A stretch of 64,000 nucleotides of DNA from Stigmatella aurantiaca (GTDB lineage Bacteria > Myxococcota > Myxococcia > Myxococcales > Myxococcaceae): contig NZ_FOAP01000031.1 in assembly GCF_900109545.1 (NCBI RefSeq), forward strand, positions 37,452 to 101,451, read 5' to 3'. The notes under the pieces were generated by a model. That model did no database searches. It had not been told where the DNA came from and worked only from the letters and a program-made list of their open reading frames with translations. The translations under genes and the position numbers were made by a program. Shown here piece after piece: positions 9,013 through 17,706 of this stretch (position 1 is its first letter; each line of letters starts with the position of its first letter).

Positions 9013-9513
9013 CTATTCGCCGGAGTTAGCGCCAACGGCCGAGGTACACTGAATCGTGTTCTGTGCCTGCCGGGGATCCAACGTGCACCGCAGTTCCTGC
9101 TCGCTGGCGCCCGGTGCGGCGGCCGTGTAGCTCAGCGCGAAGCGCAGCTCGAACCCCTGCCAGGACAGACTGGAAATCGTCACGTCCTGAGCGGCGTCAG
9201 GATTCAACGAGAGCTCCTCCGTCCCCAGCGTGAAGGTGCAGTACTTCCGGGTCTCCTTGACCTGGGGCACTGCGGGGGCTCGCACGTTGACCCGTTCCAC
9301 GCGCAGGCAAGGGTCGTACTCGGAGTTCGCGAGCACGGCGCGAAAGAAATCCCCTTCGGGTTCGAGGGTTCTGCTGCTGCCCACCACGCTCTTCACGAGG
9401 GGCCCCACCTGCAAGAGGGACTCCGTCCCTTGGGGCTTCTCCACGGCTCGGGACGTCGAACACGCCATGAGCGGCAGGAGCAACAGCAGAACGGCTTTCT
9501 TCATGTTCTTCAC
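9013..9513 (-). CDS. small lipoprotein, first gene of toxin operon
   Basis: A protein of 166 residues with a clear lipoprotein signal (KKAVLLLLLPLMACS, Cys18). The mature part is rich in beta-type sequence and has paired cysteines (DPCLRVERV, KYCTFTLG, LRCTLD, IQCTS), suggesting disulfides in the periplasm or on the surface. I do not recognise a family. It lies on the same strand just upstream of the AHH toxin lipoprotein, 46 bases from that gene's likely start, and probably belongs to the same transcript. It may be an accessory or adaptor for toxin display or delivery, but this is inference from position only. Confidence 0.7.
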   Translation of the reverse strand: MKNMKKAVLLLLLPLMACSTSRAVEKPQGTESLLQVGPLVKSVVGSSRTLEPEGDFFRAVLANSEYDPCLRVERVNVRAPAVPQVKETRKYCTFTLGTEELSLNPDAAQDVTISSLSWQGFELRFALSYTAAAPGASEQELRCTLDPRQAQNTIQCTSAVGANSGE

Positions 9514-9570
9514 GTCACCTGGATCCGCTGCGGAAGTGCAGCGGACCTCAGGATACGCCGCAGATTCAAC

Positions 9571-12500
9571 TTACGGGGCCTCGGCGGTGCTCGCGGTGTT
9601 CTGGGGCCCGCGTACCTCGCGCAGCACGAAGTCCGCCGCGTTGTTGTCCGAGTCGTGGCCGTTGCCCCGGAGCGCATCGGCGCCCCCACTGGCCATGGTC
9701 GCGGTAGTAGAGGTGCTCACCGCCTTGCGCTCATAGGTGCCCATGGCGGCCAGGGTTCCCGTGATGGGCGTTCCCTCAGGGGAGTTCGCCGTGGCGCCGT
9801 ACCCGACCTTGTCCACCGCAAGGGCATCATTCACGCCCGTGCCGATGCCCGGCTTCCCCAGGCGGATATGCCCCACGGCGCCAGCGAGCTGAATCGCAGC
9901 GCCATAGGAAGCATCTCCCGCCGGGGTGCCGCTGTAGGAATTGCCCGTCACCAGGTAGAAGCGGTGCGCGCCAATCTTCGCGTCCGCGGGCAGGGTGTAG
10001 CTGTTGTTGTAAGCCGTGCCGGTCGCGCTCTTGTACTGGAGCTTCCATCCCGCCAGGTTCACCTCGGCGTTAGTCGGGTTGTACAGCTCGATGAACTCGT
10101 CATTGGCGCTGGCTCCCGCGACGGCGAACTCGCTGATGACCACGTGGTCCGTCGCGGGGGCGGGCGACGTGATGGTCACGGTACCGAAGTAGCCGGTGGT
10201 GGGATCCGCCACGCCCGCCTGATCGCAGTACACATACGCGGAGGGCGCCTTCCCGGTCTCCACGAAGCGGTAGCGGAAGCCGTAGCGGTAGGCGCCGGCC
10301 GTGGACAGGGTGAGCGTGCCCTTCGTCTCATCCTCGTTGGAGGTGGCGGTGTAGGCGCCATTGGACAGGATGGGCGTCCAGGTCCAGGCCTCCGCGGAGC
10401 CCGTCGTGGGGCCATACCCCAGCTCCGCGAAGAGGTAGGGGTAGTAGTCGTTGCCCGAGAGGTTGCGGTCCGTGACGCTCACGCCGCGAACGCGGCTGGT
10501 GATGGCCACGGACGTTCCCGCCGTGGTGGCTGGCAGCGTCTTGGGCGACTCGATGTTGCAGAAGTCGATGGAGGGTGTGACCGCCATGCCGCACGCGGAG
10601 TTGGCGGCGCCCGGGGAGCCGGAGTCTCCACCCGGCAGCGGCGTCTCCGCATCACACCAGTACCAGGGATACATATGGGCCGCTGAGCCCAGGATGCGCG
10701 AGGACAGGCTCATTGCCTTGCCCTCGGTCTGCGGGAAGGCCGCCGTGTACGCCAGCGACTCCAACAGCGTCCCGTTCCGGGAGATGTCGAACTGCCCCGA
10801 GCCGTCCAGGACGGCGCTGGCGGGGTAGGCGAAGCCCACCGGGATGCCACCGTTGGTGGCGGAGTCCGGATTAGACGCCAGGACGAAGGCTCCCTTCCGG
10901 TCCACCACCACCGGCACGCTTCCGGAGCCCACGGTGAAGGTGGACGCCGTGCCCGAGCCATTCACGTAGGAGACCGTGAGGCCATTGAGGTTGAGCAGGT
11001 TGCCCGTGGTGTTGGTCAGCTCGAAGTACTCGGTGGTCCCGGGGGAGGGCGAATGCATGACCTCGGAGAGGACGAGCTGGCCCGCCTCGGGCGGGGCCGC
11101 CGTGTCACACGCACCCTGGAAGCAGACCGCTTGGGTGCCCGTGCAGGCGGTGGCCACCGGCGTCTGCTGGCAGACGGGGGCGCTGTCCACGTCGGTGCAG
11201 GACGCGGTGTAGGTGATGCGCGAGATGCCATCCTCGCCGCACACGGGCGCCGCAGCCGTGCAGGTGTAGCCCGCGCAGGGGTCCCCCTGGGTGGCGGTGC
11301 TCTGCGCGGCGAAGCCCGTGTTGCCCACGTCGTCCGTCACCCGGAGCGCGAAGTGATACACCGTGGACGGCATGAGCCCGGTCACCAGGGCTGACTCAGC
11401 GCTGCCCGCGGCCTGGGGCGCGCCCAGGGGCACTGGCGTGGCGGAGTCAAACGTCTCCGGCGTCACGGGGGACGTCGCGTAGCGCAGCTCGTGCTGGGTG
11501 GCGGTGCCCAGCGTGCCGTCATCCCCCACGGCCACCCAGTTCACCCGCACCTGGAGGCTCGTCTTGTGGCTGAAGGTGAGCTCCGCGGAGCCCGGAGACA
11601 CATCGTCCACGATGGTGAACGGCTCGCTGCGGACGTCATCCAGCGGCGCGCCCATCACCTCCAACTGGAAGCCGGTGCCCTGCTGATCCACGCGGAGGTT
11701 CGAGAACGTGGCCACGCCCGCGACAGGGGTCACGCTCAGCGCATCGCCGGAGAGCACCGCCGCGGCATTGCCGCCCACCAGGGCCACCATCAGGGTGGGG
11801 TTGCTCACGGGAGCCGTGTTGCCGAACGCATCGGTGATGGCCACGGTCACCTCCGCCATGGGCTGGCGCACGCTCCGGGACACGGGCTGCGTGCGGAACA
11901 CCAGCTTCGCCGGGGCAGCGGGAGCCACCTGGGGGGTGGCCGTGCCCGTCAGCGTGTCTAGGGCCACGTCCTTCGCCGTGACCGTCTGGGAGCCCGAGGT
12001 CTTTAGCGTCACCGCGAAGGTCCGCTGGCCCGCGTCCCCCGTGGAGAACGGCGCATCCGGGGGAAGGTCCGCCAGCGTGTCACTGGAGCTGAAGTGCACC
12101 GTGCCCGTGTAGCCGCTGGCCACGTTGCCGAAGGCATCTTTCGCCGTCACCGTCAGGCTCTGGGAGGTGCCCGCCGTCACCGGCGAGGACAAACCCGTCA
12201 GCTCCAGGCGCGAGGCGCTCGCGGGAGCGATGGAAAAGGCCGTGCTGGTGGCTGGGGGCAACGGAGCCGCGCTGGCCATCAGCGTGTAGTCCGTGCCCGC
12301 CTGATCAATCCGGACGCCGGTGAAGGTGGCCACGCCCTGCACCGCCGTGGCCGTGAAGGGGCCCGCGCCCGAGGTGCCCTGCACCGTCAGCGTCACCACT
12401 TGGGTGGCATTGCCTACGACGAGCCCGTTGGCGTCCTGGATCTCCACCTGGATGGGAGCGAGGGGTACGCCAGCCTGGCTGCTCTGCGGCTGCTGCCTGA

Positions 12501-13590
12501 AGACCAGCCGGGTGGCCGTGGGGTACGGCGTGGAGGCGGAGAGCGTGACCGAGCGCGTGGTGTTGCCCGCATTGTCCTTCACCTGGAGGGCCACGAAGTA
12601 GGGCGTGCCCGGCGTGAGGCCGGACACGAGGGCGGACTCGGCGGTGCCGACGCTCGCCGGGGAGCCCAGGCCCGTCACGGGCGTGGCGGCCTGGAAGTCC
12701 GCCTCCGTGGTGATGCTCGCCGTGGAGTAGCGCAAGTCGTGGCTGGAGGCCGTCCCGAACACCCCATCATCGCCCACCGCCTCCCACCCGACGGTGAGGG
12801 AGGTGGCCGAGGCGCTCGCCAGCGAGAGCACCGGCGCGGCGGGCGGCACCGTGTCCGAAATGGTGAAGGGCTCGCTGGGGGCGGACTCCAGTCCTGCCAC
12901 CGAAGCCGTCAGCACATAGCCCGTGTTCTCCTCGGCGATGGAGAGCCCCTCGAAGGAGGCCACGCCCGCCACCGCGCTCACCGTGAGCGAGCCGCTCAAG
13001 GTCCCGCCCAGGTTGAGGGAGAGCGTCACCGGGGCCGTGCTGGAGGAGGCCGTGTGGCCCTCGGAGTCCTGGAGCGTCACCTGGACGCCGAAGGGCGCGC
13101 GCACCGCGTGCGGCCCCGGCTGCTGGGTGAAGACCAGCTTCGTGGGCGGGCCCGCGGTGAAGGGACGGACGAACGCCACGGTGGGCCGCATCGAGAGCGT
13201 CACCGGCCCGCCGTCGGCGTCCACCGAGGCGGTCACCGTACGGAGGCCCTCGGTGGTGGAGGTCAACGCCGCCGTCGCCACGCCCTGGGCATCCGTGGGG
13301 GCCGAAGGCTGGGTCACGGTGCCTTCAGGCACCTCCACCTTCACCGTGCGGCCCGGGAGCGGCGCCCCATCCGCCCCGCGAACCGTCACCTGAATGTCCA
13401 CGGTGTCCTGGCCATCGGCCCGCACGTCCTGGGACCTGCTCACCGTCACCGTCGAGCGCTCCGCGTCGGGGCGCCCCGGAGATGGCGTGCTGGGCTTGGA
13501 ATCTCCACCACCACATCCCGTGGCGAGCAAACCCAGCACCAGCAAGCTCCACGCGGCGAGCCGCGCGAGCGAGGGGCAAGCGTGCATCAT
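9571..13590 (-). CDS. giant surface lipoprotein with Ig-like, FN3 and lamin-tail domains
   Basis: A 1339-residue lipoprotein with signal LGLLATGCGGG (Cys26). Domains in order: an invasin-like Big_1 segment (about 45-130), several Ig-like/filamin-like segments introduced by LVFRQQP or LVFTQQP motifs (about 150-240, 360-460, 560-660), and FN3 domains containing VGDDG (about 250-350 and 670-770). A Cys-rich segment follows (about 780-850), with two lamin-tail (LTD) domains, QLVLSEVMHSPSPGTTEYFEL (about 865) and HVVISEFAVAGASANDEFIEL (about 1195). LTD domains are common in secreted nucleases and cell-surface proteins, but no nuclease motif is present. It is likely anchored on the cell surface as an adhesin-like or matrix protein. 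It stands alone, with 57 bases to the small lipoprotein gene downstream. Confidence 0.82.
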   Translation of the reverse strand: MMHACPSLARLAAWSLLVLGLLATGCGGGDSKPSTPSPGRPDAERSTVTVSRSQDVRADGQDTVDIQVTVRGADGAPLPGRTVKVEVPEGTVTQPSAPTDAQGVATAALTSTTEGLRTVTASVDADGGPVTLSMRPTVAFVRPFTAGPPTKLVFTQQPGPHAVRAPFGVQVTLQDSEGHTASSSTAPVTLSLNLGGTLSGSLTVSAVAGVASFEGLSIAEENTGYVLTASVAGLESAPSEPFTISDTVPPAAPVLSLASASATSLTVGWEAVGDDGVFGTASSHDLRYSTASITTEADFQAATPVTGLGSPASVGTAESALVSGLTPGTPYFVALQVKDNAGNTTRSVTLSASTPYPTATRLVFRQQPQSSQAGVPLAPIQVEIQDANGLVVGNATQVVTLTVQGTSGAGPFTATAVQGVATFTGVRIDQAGTDYTLMASAAPLPPATSTAFSIAPASASRLELTGLSSPVTAGTSQSLTVTAKDAFGNVASGYTGTVHFSSSDTLADLPPDAPFSTGDAGQRTFAVTLKTSGSQTVTAKDVALDTLTGTATPQVAPAAPAKLVFRTQPVSRSVRQPMAEVTVAITDAFGNTAPVSNPTLMVALVGGNAAAVLSGDALSVTPVAGVATFSNLRVDQQGTGFQLEVMGAPLDDVRSEPFTIVDDVSPGSAELTFSHKTSLQVRVNWVAVGDDGTLGTATQHELRYATSPVTPETFDSATPVPLGAPQAAGSAESALVTGLMPSTVYHFALRVTDDVGNTGFAAQSTATQGDPCAGYTCTAAAPVCGEDGISRITYTASCTDVDSAPVCQQTPVATACTGTQAVCFQGACDTAAPPEAGQLVLSEVMHSPSPGTTEYFELTNTTGNLLNLNGLTVSYVNGSGTASTFTVGSGSVPVVVDRKGAFVLASNPDSATNGGIPVGFAYPASAVLDGSGQFDISRNGTLLESLAYTAAFPQTEGKAMSLSSRILGSAAHMYPWYWCDAETPLPGGDSGSPGAANSACGMAVTPSIDFCNIESPKTLPATTAGTSVAITSRVRGVSVTDRNLSGNDYYPYLFAELGYGPTTGSAEAWTWTPILSNGAYTATSNEDETKGTLTLSTAGAYRYGFRYRFVETGKAPSAYVYCDQAGVADPTTGYFGTVTITSPAPATDHVVISEFAVAGASANDEFIELYNPTNAEVNLAGWKLQYKSATGTAYNNSYTLPADAKIGAHRFYLVTGNSYSGTPAGDASYGAAIQLAGAVGHIRLGKPGIGTGVNDALAVDKVGYGATANSPEGTPITGTLAAMGTYERKAVSTSTTATMASGGADALRGNGHDSDNNAADFVLREVRGPQNTASTAEAP

Positions 13591-14034
13591 GAATCCATCT
13601 CCAGGCGAGGAAAGCGCGGTCTTCGCCAGCGGTGCGCGGCGAAGGCGTTGTCACGTTGTATCAGAAGGCGCTGATCCTCGAAACACGGCCCCCTGGGAGG
13701 GTTCGCCCCGGAGCCGCAAATCCTGCCAGGCCGCGTGATACACGCGGCTGCAACGGGCGCCTGGAAAAACACGGCTTGAGCTCTCCCGTGTGTCTTTGTG
13801 CTTCCTGGTTCCGCTCATCTCCGCGCTGCGGCACTGCGCGCTCTACAGCGGTGCGAAGGCGAAGAACTCCGCCGCCAACGCCTGGATGAACAGCCTGGCC
13901 TCCCTCCCGGACGCGGAGGGTGCCGGGGCTTGGACAGAAGCCGCGCCCCGGTAGGTGTCCTGGAGTGAGGGGCTCTTCCTTCCGGAGGCAAGACGTGGGA
14001 AGCACTGGGAGAGAGCCAAAAGGAATGCGTTGCC
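13591..14034. other. 444-base gap between divergent genes
   Basis: This gap separates the start of the minus-strand giant lipoprotein from the plus-strand PilZ gene and should hold both promoters. No clear -35/-10 pair is visible. One unlisted frame from a GTG at 13790 to a stop at 13952 encodes 54 codons with G/C-ending third positions and could be a small gene or a decayed gene end. It has no recognisable family or ribosome-binding site, so I do not call it. Confidence 0.4.
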
Positions 14035-14376
14035 ATGACGACCCCTGACCGCCGCCGCCACCGCCGCTTCCGTGTCCGCCTGAGCGTGCAGTTCCTCCGG
14101 GGGGAGGCGGAGGTGGCCGGGGAGATCTTCAACATCTCCTGTTCGGGGTGCCTGCTCGTCACGCCGGTGGCCCTGAAGCCCGGCGAGCAGGTGGCGGTCC
14201 ACCTGCCCAGCCTCGGCAGCGCGCTGATGTCCTTCAAGGTGGTGCGGGTGCGCCCCGTGGGGCCCTGGTTCGCCGTGGCCACGGCCTTCGAACCGAACCT
14301 GCCCAACGAGGCCGCCCTGGAGGAACTGGCCACCCGGGAGCCCGCCTCGGACGACGAGCCCGAGCACCTCTTCTAG
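14035..14376 (+). CDS. PilZ domain protein (possible c-di-GMP receptor)
   Basis: A protein of 113 residues consisting almost entirely of a PilZ domain. The RxxxR motif lies in RRRHRRFRVR (residues 5-14), and the second motif appears as NISCSGC, with Asn in place of the usual Asp of (D/N)xSxxG. Both c-di-GMP-binding elements are present, so binding is plausible. The acidic C-terminal tail DDEPEHLF is short. Single-domain PilZ proteins in myxobacteria affect motility and exopolysaccharide output, but its partner is not visible here. The downstream methyltransferase gene is convergent and ends 22 bases away. Confidence 0.85.
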   Translation: MTTPDRRRHRRFRVRLSVQFLRGEAEVAGEIFNISCSGCLLVTPVALKPGEQVAVHLPSLGSALMSFKVVRVRPVGPWFAVATAFEPNLPNEAALEELATREPASDDEPEHLF

Positions 14377-14398
14377 GCGTGGAGGCCGCCCCGGGGGC

Positions 14399-15406
14399 TC
14401 ACCCCGCCTTGCGGACCACCAGCAGGTGGAGGCAGCCCGTGTCCTCCGTGCGCACCTCGGCATGGGCCACGCCGGGCAGTCCCTCCACCAGCCGCAGCAT
14501 GTCCGCCGGGGTGCGGTAGACGAGGTACCAGTCCAGCGCGCTCTCGGTGAAGTGGAGCATCGGGTTGTCCGCGTTGAAGTTGCCGAGCACCAGCAGGCCG
14601 CCCGGCGCGAGCCCCGCCCACAGCCGCGCGGTGAGGCTCCGGGCGAAGCGCTCCGTCAGGTAGTCGTACAGCCCGATGGAGTAGAGGAAGTCCTGGGAGC
14701 CGGGCTCCAGCTCGCTGCGGCTTCGCAGCAGCGCCAGCACCGAGCCGCACCACAGGCGCAGCGCCTCCAGCCGCGTGGCGGGCAGCGCGCCCACGCGGTG
14801 GAAGTGGGCCAGCGCCGTGTCCAGCGCGCCCTGGTCCTGGTCCATCAGGGTGACGCTCTCGAAGCTCACCTCGCGCGCCACCGCCGCCAGCTCGGGCGCT
14901 GAACCCGAGGCCACGTTCATCACCCGGCGCGCCCCGCGCGCGTGCTCCTGGCGCAGCAGCGCGCTGAGCATGTCCCTCCGGTTGCGCACCGCCTGGAAGC
15001 CCGGCAAGTCCAGCGCCCACGTGTCCAGCCACAGCCCCAGCGGCGTCTCCCCCGCGGGCATGCGCCGGTAGATGGCCTCCATCATGAGGAAGTCTCCGGC
15101 GTACCCGCGCGGCTTCTCCCAGCACCGGCGCAGCACCGCGCTCTGCCAGAACAGCGGGCCCGCCTCGGTGCGAAAGCGTTGCTGGAATTCCGAGGCTCGC
15201 GTCAGACCCAGCGCTCTCTCGGTTCCACCTGCACGCCACACGTTCATCAGGAGTGCACCGAGGTGGGCACAATCCTCGGGAAGCGGTGGCTGGTGAACGC
15301 GAGGTGAGCTTGCCAGTGTCTTCAGCCAGCCGGTGAGCGTTGTTAATGTTTCAGTGAAGAGCGGTACCTTGGACAGCGAGGAGGAGTCGGAGATGGAGAA
15401 CGTCAA
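14399..15406 (-). CDS. class I SAM methyltransferase (EF/3-hydroxypalmitate methyl ester synthase-like)
   Basis: A protein of about 335 residues. An N-terminal helical region with WEKPRGYAGDFLMMEAIYR is followed by a Rossmann methyltransferase domain with motif I RVMNVASGSAPELAAVA, acidic motif II VTLMDQDQGALDTAL and LAPGGLLVLGNFN. The arrangement resembles proteins annotated as extracellular-factor 3-hydroxypalmitic acid methyl ester biosynthesis enzymes. Such proteins make fatty-acid methyl ester signals in other bacteria, and the substrate here is unproven. The start is uncertain: TTG 15406 has GGAG upstream but would overlap the divergent gene by 14 bases, while ATG 15247 would drop about 53 residues. 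The conserved domain is unaffected. Confidence 0.68.
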   Translation of the reverse strand: MTFSISDSSSLSKVPLFTETLTTLTGWLKTLASSPRVHQPPLPEDCAHLGALLMNVWRAGGTERALGLTRASEFQQRFRTEAGPLFWQSAVLRRCWEKPRGYAGDFLMMEAIYRRMPAGETPLGLWLDTWALDLPGFQAVRNRRDMLSALLRQEHARGARRVMNVASGSAPELAAVAREVSFESVTLMDQDQGALDTALAHFHRVGALPATRLEALRLWCGSVLALLRSRSELEPGSQDFLYSIGLYDYLTERFARSLTARLWAGLAPGGLLVLGNFNADNPMLHFTESALDWYLVYRTPADMLRLVEGLPGVAHAEVRTEDTGCLHLLVVRKAG

Positions 15407-16091
15407 GGGAACTCCGGTGGTGAGACATCCTACGCGCCCCCCAACCAGCCCCTCAGGAGCGGACCGAGCCGTGACACAATCGAGGGACATGCCTTCCCTC
15501 ATTCACGCGCGGGCTGTCAAGGAGTGCCGGGAGCGGCAGGTGTTCGCTCCCGCGGGCACGACGGTCCGTGGGCTCATCTTCAACGCGGTGCTCGGGTTGG
15601 TGAGCCGTCACCAGGGCGAGGCGGCCTCGGTGGAGCTGCGCGAGCGCATCTCGAAGAAGTCATACATCGACTTCTTCCCGTATCCGGCCTCGGACTTCCT
15701 TCAACTGCTCTACAGCGCCGCGGAGTTGCTCGCCCCGAAGCATGGGGGCTCGCTCGATGAGGCCATCCGGGCCTGTGGGGCCGCGGCCGTGTCGGGCTTC
15801 TTCCAGTCGGCCGTGGGGCGCACGCTCACCCACCTCATCGGGCGGGGCGACCCCAAGCGGCTGTTCTCCAACGCCCCCACCGCCTACTCCACCACGGTGG
15901 GCTACGGGCAGCGCACCTACGTCAAGCTGAGCGACCGCTCCGTGCGGCTGCACTTCCTGGGGGACATGCAGCCGGTGCAGTTCCACCAGGGCGTGCTGGA
16001 GGAGGCGCTCGCGGCGGTGGGCTGCAAGGGCCGGGTGGTGGCCAGGCCGTTCTCGATGGACGAGGCCGAGTACACCATCGAGTGGGAGTGA
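15393..16091 (+). CDS. DUF2378 (TIGR02265) family protein
   Basis: A soluble protein of 232 residues. The pattern ERQVFAPAGTTVRGLIFNAV, SYIDFFPYPASDFLQLLYSAA, a central GRTLTHLIG and a C-terminal FHQGVLEEAL matches DUF2378, a paralogous family essentially restricted to myxobacteria and of unknown function. The ATG at 15393 is preceded by AGGAGG with good spacing. A second ATG at 15489 would remove a Pro-rich leader that is not part of the family. It is divergent from the methyltransferase gene, with almost no space between the two starts, so one promoter must lie inside the other gene. Confidence 0.75.
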   Translation: MENVKGTPVVRHPTRPPTSPSGADRAVTQSRDMPSLIHARAVKECRERQVFAPAGTTVRGLIFNAVLGLVSRHQGEAASVELRERISKKSYIDFFPYPASDFLQLLYSAAELLAPKHGGSLDEAIRACGAAAVSGFFQSAVGRTLTHLIGRGDPKRLFSNAPTAYSTTVGYGQRTYVKLSDRSVRLHFLGDMQPVQFHQGVLEEALAAVGCKGRVVARPFSMDEAEYTIEWE

Positions 16092-16191
16092 GGGGCGGCT
16101 GGGTGCTGGCGTGGAGGGCAGGCGGGCGGGCGCGCGGGGACTTCTTGTGAGGGGCGCCCCCGCCCGGTAGCTTCCGCCCTTTGGGCCCTGG

Positions 16192-17706
16192 ATGAACGCG
16201 ACCGCAACCCCCGAAGTGTCCTCCACCGAGGTGAAGGCCCGTGCGCAGAAGGGCATCGTCGTCCTGCTGGCACGGACCGTGGCCTCGCAAGGGCTGCGTG
16301 TCGTCAGCGCCCTGTTCCTCTCCCGCCTGCTGTTTCCCAGCGACTACGGCCTGTTTGGCATCGTGGCCTATGCCACGTCCCTGGGCGTCTTCCTCGGCGA
16401 CCTGGGCCTGAGCGCCGCCCTCGTGCGCCAGCCGCACGAGCCCACCGAGGATGAGACGTCCACCATCTTCTGGTGCCACCAGGGGCTCACCGCCGCCATC
16501 GTCGCCACGGTCATCGCCCTGGCGCCCCTGCTCGTGGAGGGCTACGCCCTGGGCGCGCAGGCCCTGCCCATGGTCTATGCGATGACGCTGGGCCTGTTCT
16601 TCTCCTCCCTGCGGGTCATCCCCTTGATGATGCTGGAGCGCCAGCTGGCCTTCCCGGTCATCGCCCGCGCGGAGCTCATCGAGAATGTGGCGCAGGTGGC
16701 CACCACCATCGGGCTGGCCGCGCTGGGCGTGGGCGCGTGGTCGCTCGTGGGCGGCGGGCTGGTGCGCGGGGTGGTGGGGCTGGGCTGCATCTGGTGGGCC
16801 TCGCCGTGGAAGCCCCGGGGAAAGTTCCGGCTGGACGTCGTCCGGCGCCTGCTGGGCTATGGCCTGGGCTTTCAGCTCCCGCCGCTCGTGGGGGCCGTGG
16901 CCGCGGGCTTCATCCCGCTGGTGGTGGGGCACTTCCTGGGCAAGGAGGCCGTGGGGCTGGTGAACTGGGCCTGGGCGCTGGCCTCCACGCCGATGATGCT
17001 CAGCATCATCCTCAACCGCGTGGCCTTCCCCGCCTACTGCCGGTTGCAGGATGACCCGGCCGGCTTCGCCGAGTACCTGCGCACCTCCCTGCGGCGCCTG
17101 TCCGCCGTGCTCTGCCTGTTCATCCCCCTGGCGGTGCTCGCCGTGCCGGTGGCCGTGCCGCTCTTCTTCGGGGAGCGGTGGGTGCCCGCGGTGCCGCTCG
17201 TCCAGTGGTTCAGCCTGGAGTGCGTGCTCACCACGCTCACCGGCCTGCTCGCCACCGCGCAGAACGCGGGGGGGCGCCCCTGGGAGCGGCTGGCCGTCAC
17301 CGTGGGCGTGGGGCTGGCCCGCTGGTCGCTGGGCGCCTACCTCGTCTACCGCTTTGGCCTCGCGGGCATCGGTCCCCTGGGGCTCATCGTCGGGCTGGGG
17401 GAGCTGTGGGTGACGGCGTGGCGGGTGACGCACCTCAACACTGCGCTCCGGGGGCTGGTGGCCGAGGTGGTGGAGCCCGTCGTCACGGTGAGCCTGCTGC
17501 TCCTGGGGGCCGTCGTCGCCGCGCCCTACCTCGTCCACGAGGGGCTCTGGGCCCAGGCGCTGGTGGGGGCCGCGGTGTTCGCCGGGCTCGTTCTGGTGCG
17601 CGAGCAGCTCCCGGGCCCGCTGCCCCTGGTGGCCGAATTGCGCGCCATCCTTGCCCTGGTGAACGCCCGGCGCGCTAGGGTCGCGCCCCAAGAGCCCTCG
17701 CCATGA
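16192..17706 (+). CDS. Wzx-type polysaccharide flippase
   Basis: A protein of 504 residues with 12-14 predicted membrane segments and the MOP/oligosaccharide-flippase pattern: KGIVVLLARTVASQGLRVV, the characteristic FPSDYGLFGIVAYA and a late FFGERWVPAVPLVQW segment. It would move undecaprenyl-linked repeat units across the inner membrane in a Wzx/Wzy pathway. It heads a run of glycosyltransferases and ends in an ATGA overlap with the next gene, indicating coupled translation. Together with a Wzy-like protein 15 kb downstream and rpoN beyond it, the order recalls, from memory, the biosurfactant-polysaccharide region of Myxococcus xanthus (wzxB...wzyB...rpoN). That correspondence is inference. 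Confidence 0.85.
   Translation: MNATATPEVSSTEVKARAQKGIVVLLARTVASQGLRVVSALFLSRLLFPSDYGLFGIVAYATSLGVFLGDLGLSAALVRQPHEPTEDETSTIFWCHQGLTAAIVATVIALAPLLVEGYALGAQALPMVYAMTLGLFFSSLRVIPLMMLERQLAFPVIARAELIENVAQVATTIGLAALGVGAWSLVGGGLVRGVVGLGCIWWASPWKPRGKFRLDVVRRLLGYGLGFQLPPLVGAVAAGFIPLVVGHFLGKEAVGLVNWAWALASTPMMLSIILNRVAFPAYCRLQDDPAGFAEYLRTSLRRLSAVLCLFIPLAVLAVPVAVPLFFGERWVPAVPLVQWFSLECVLTTLTGLLATAQNAGGRPWERLAVTVGVGLARWSLGAYLVYRFGLAGIGPLGLIVGLGELWVTAWRVTHLNTALRGLVAEVVEPVVTVSLLLLGAVVAAPYLVHEGLWAQALVGAAVFAGLVLVREQLPGPLPLVAELRAILALVNARRARVAPQEPSP

Noticed and set aside
9430..13674. Long plus-strand frames opposite the giant lipoprotein
   Set aside because: Composition is biased to Gly, Arg and His without motifs, while the minus-strand frame has a signal peptide and Ig/FN3/LTD domains.
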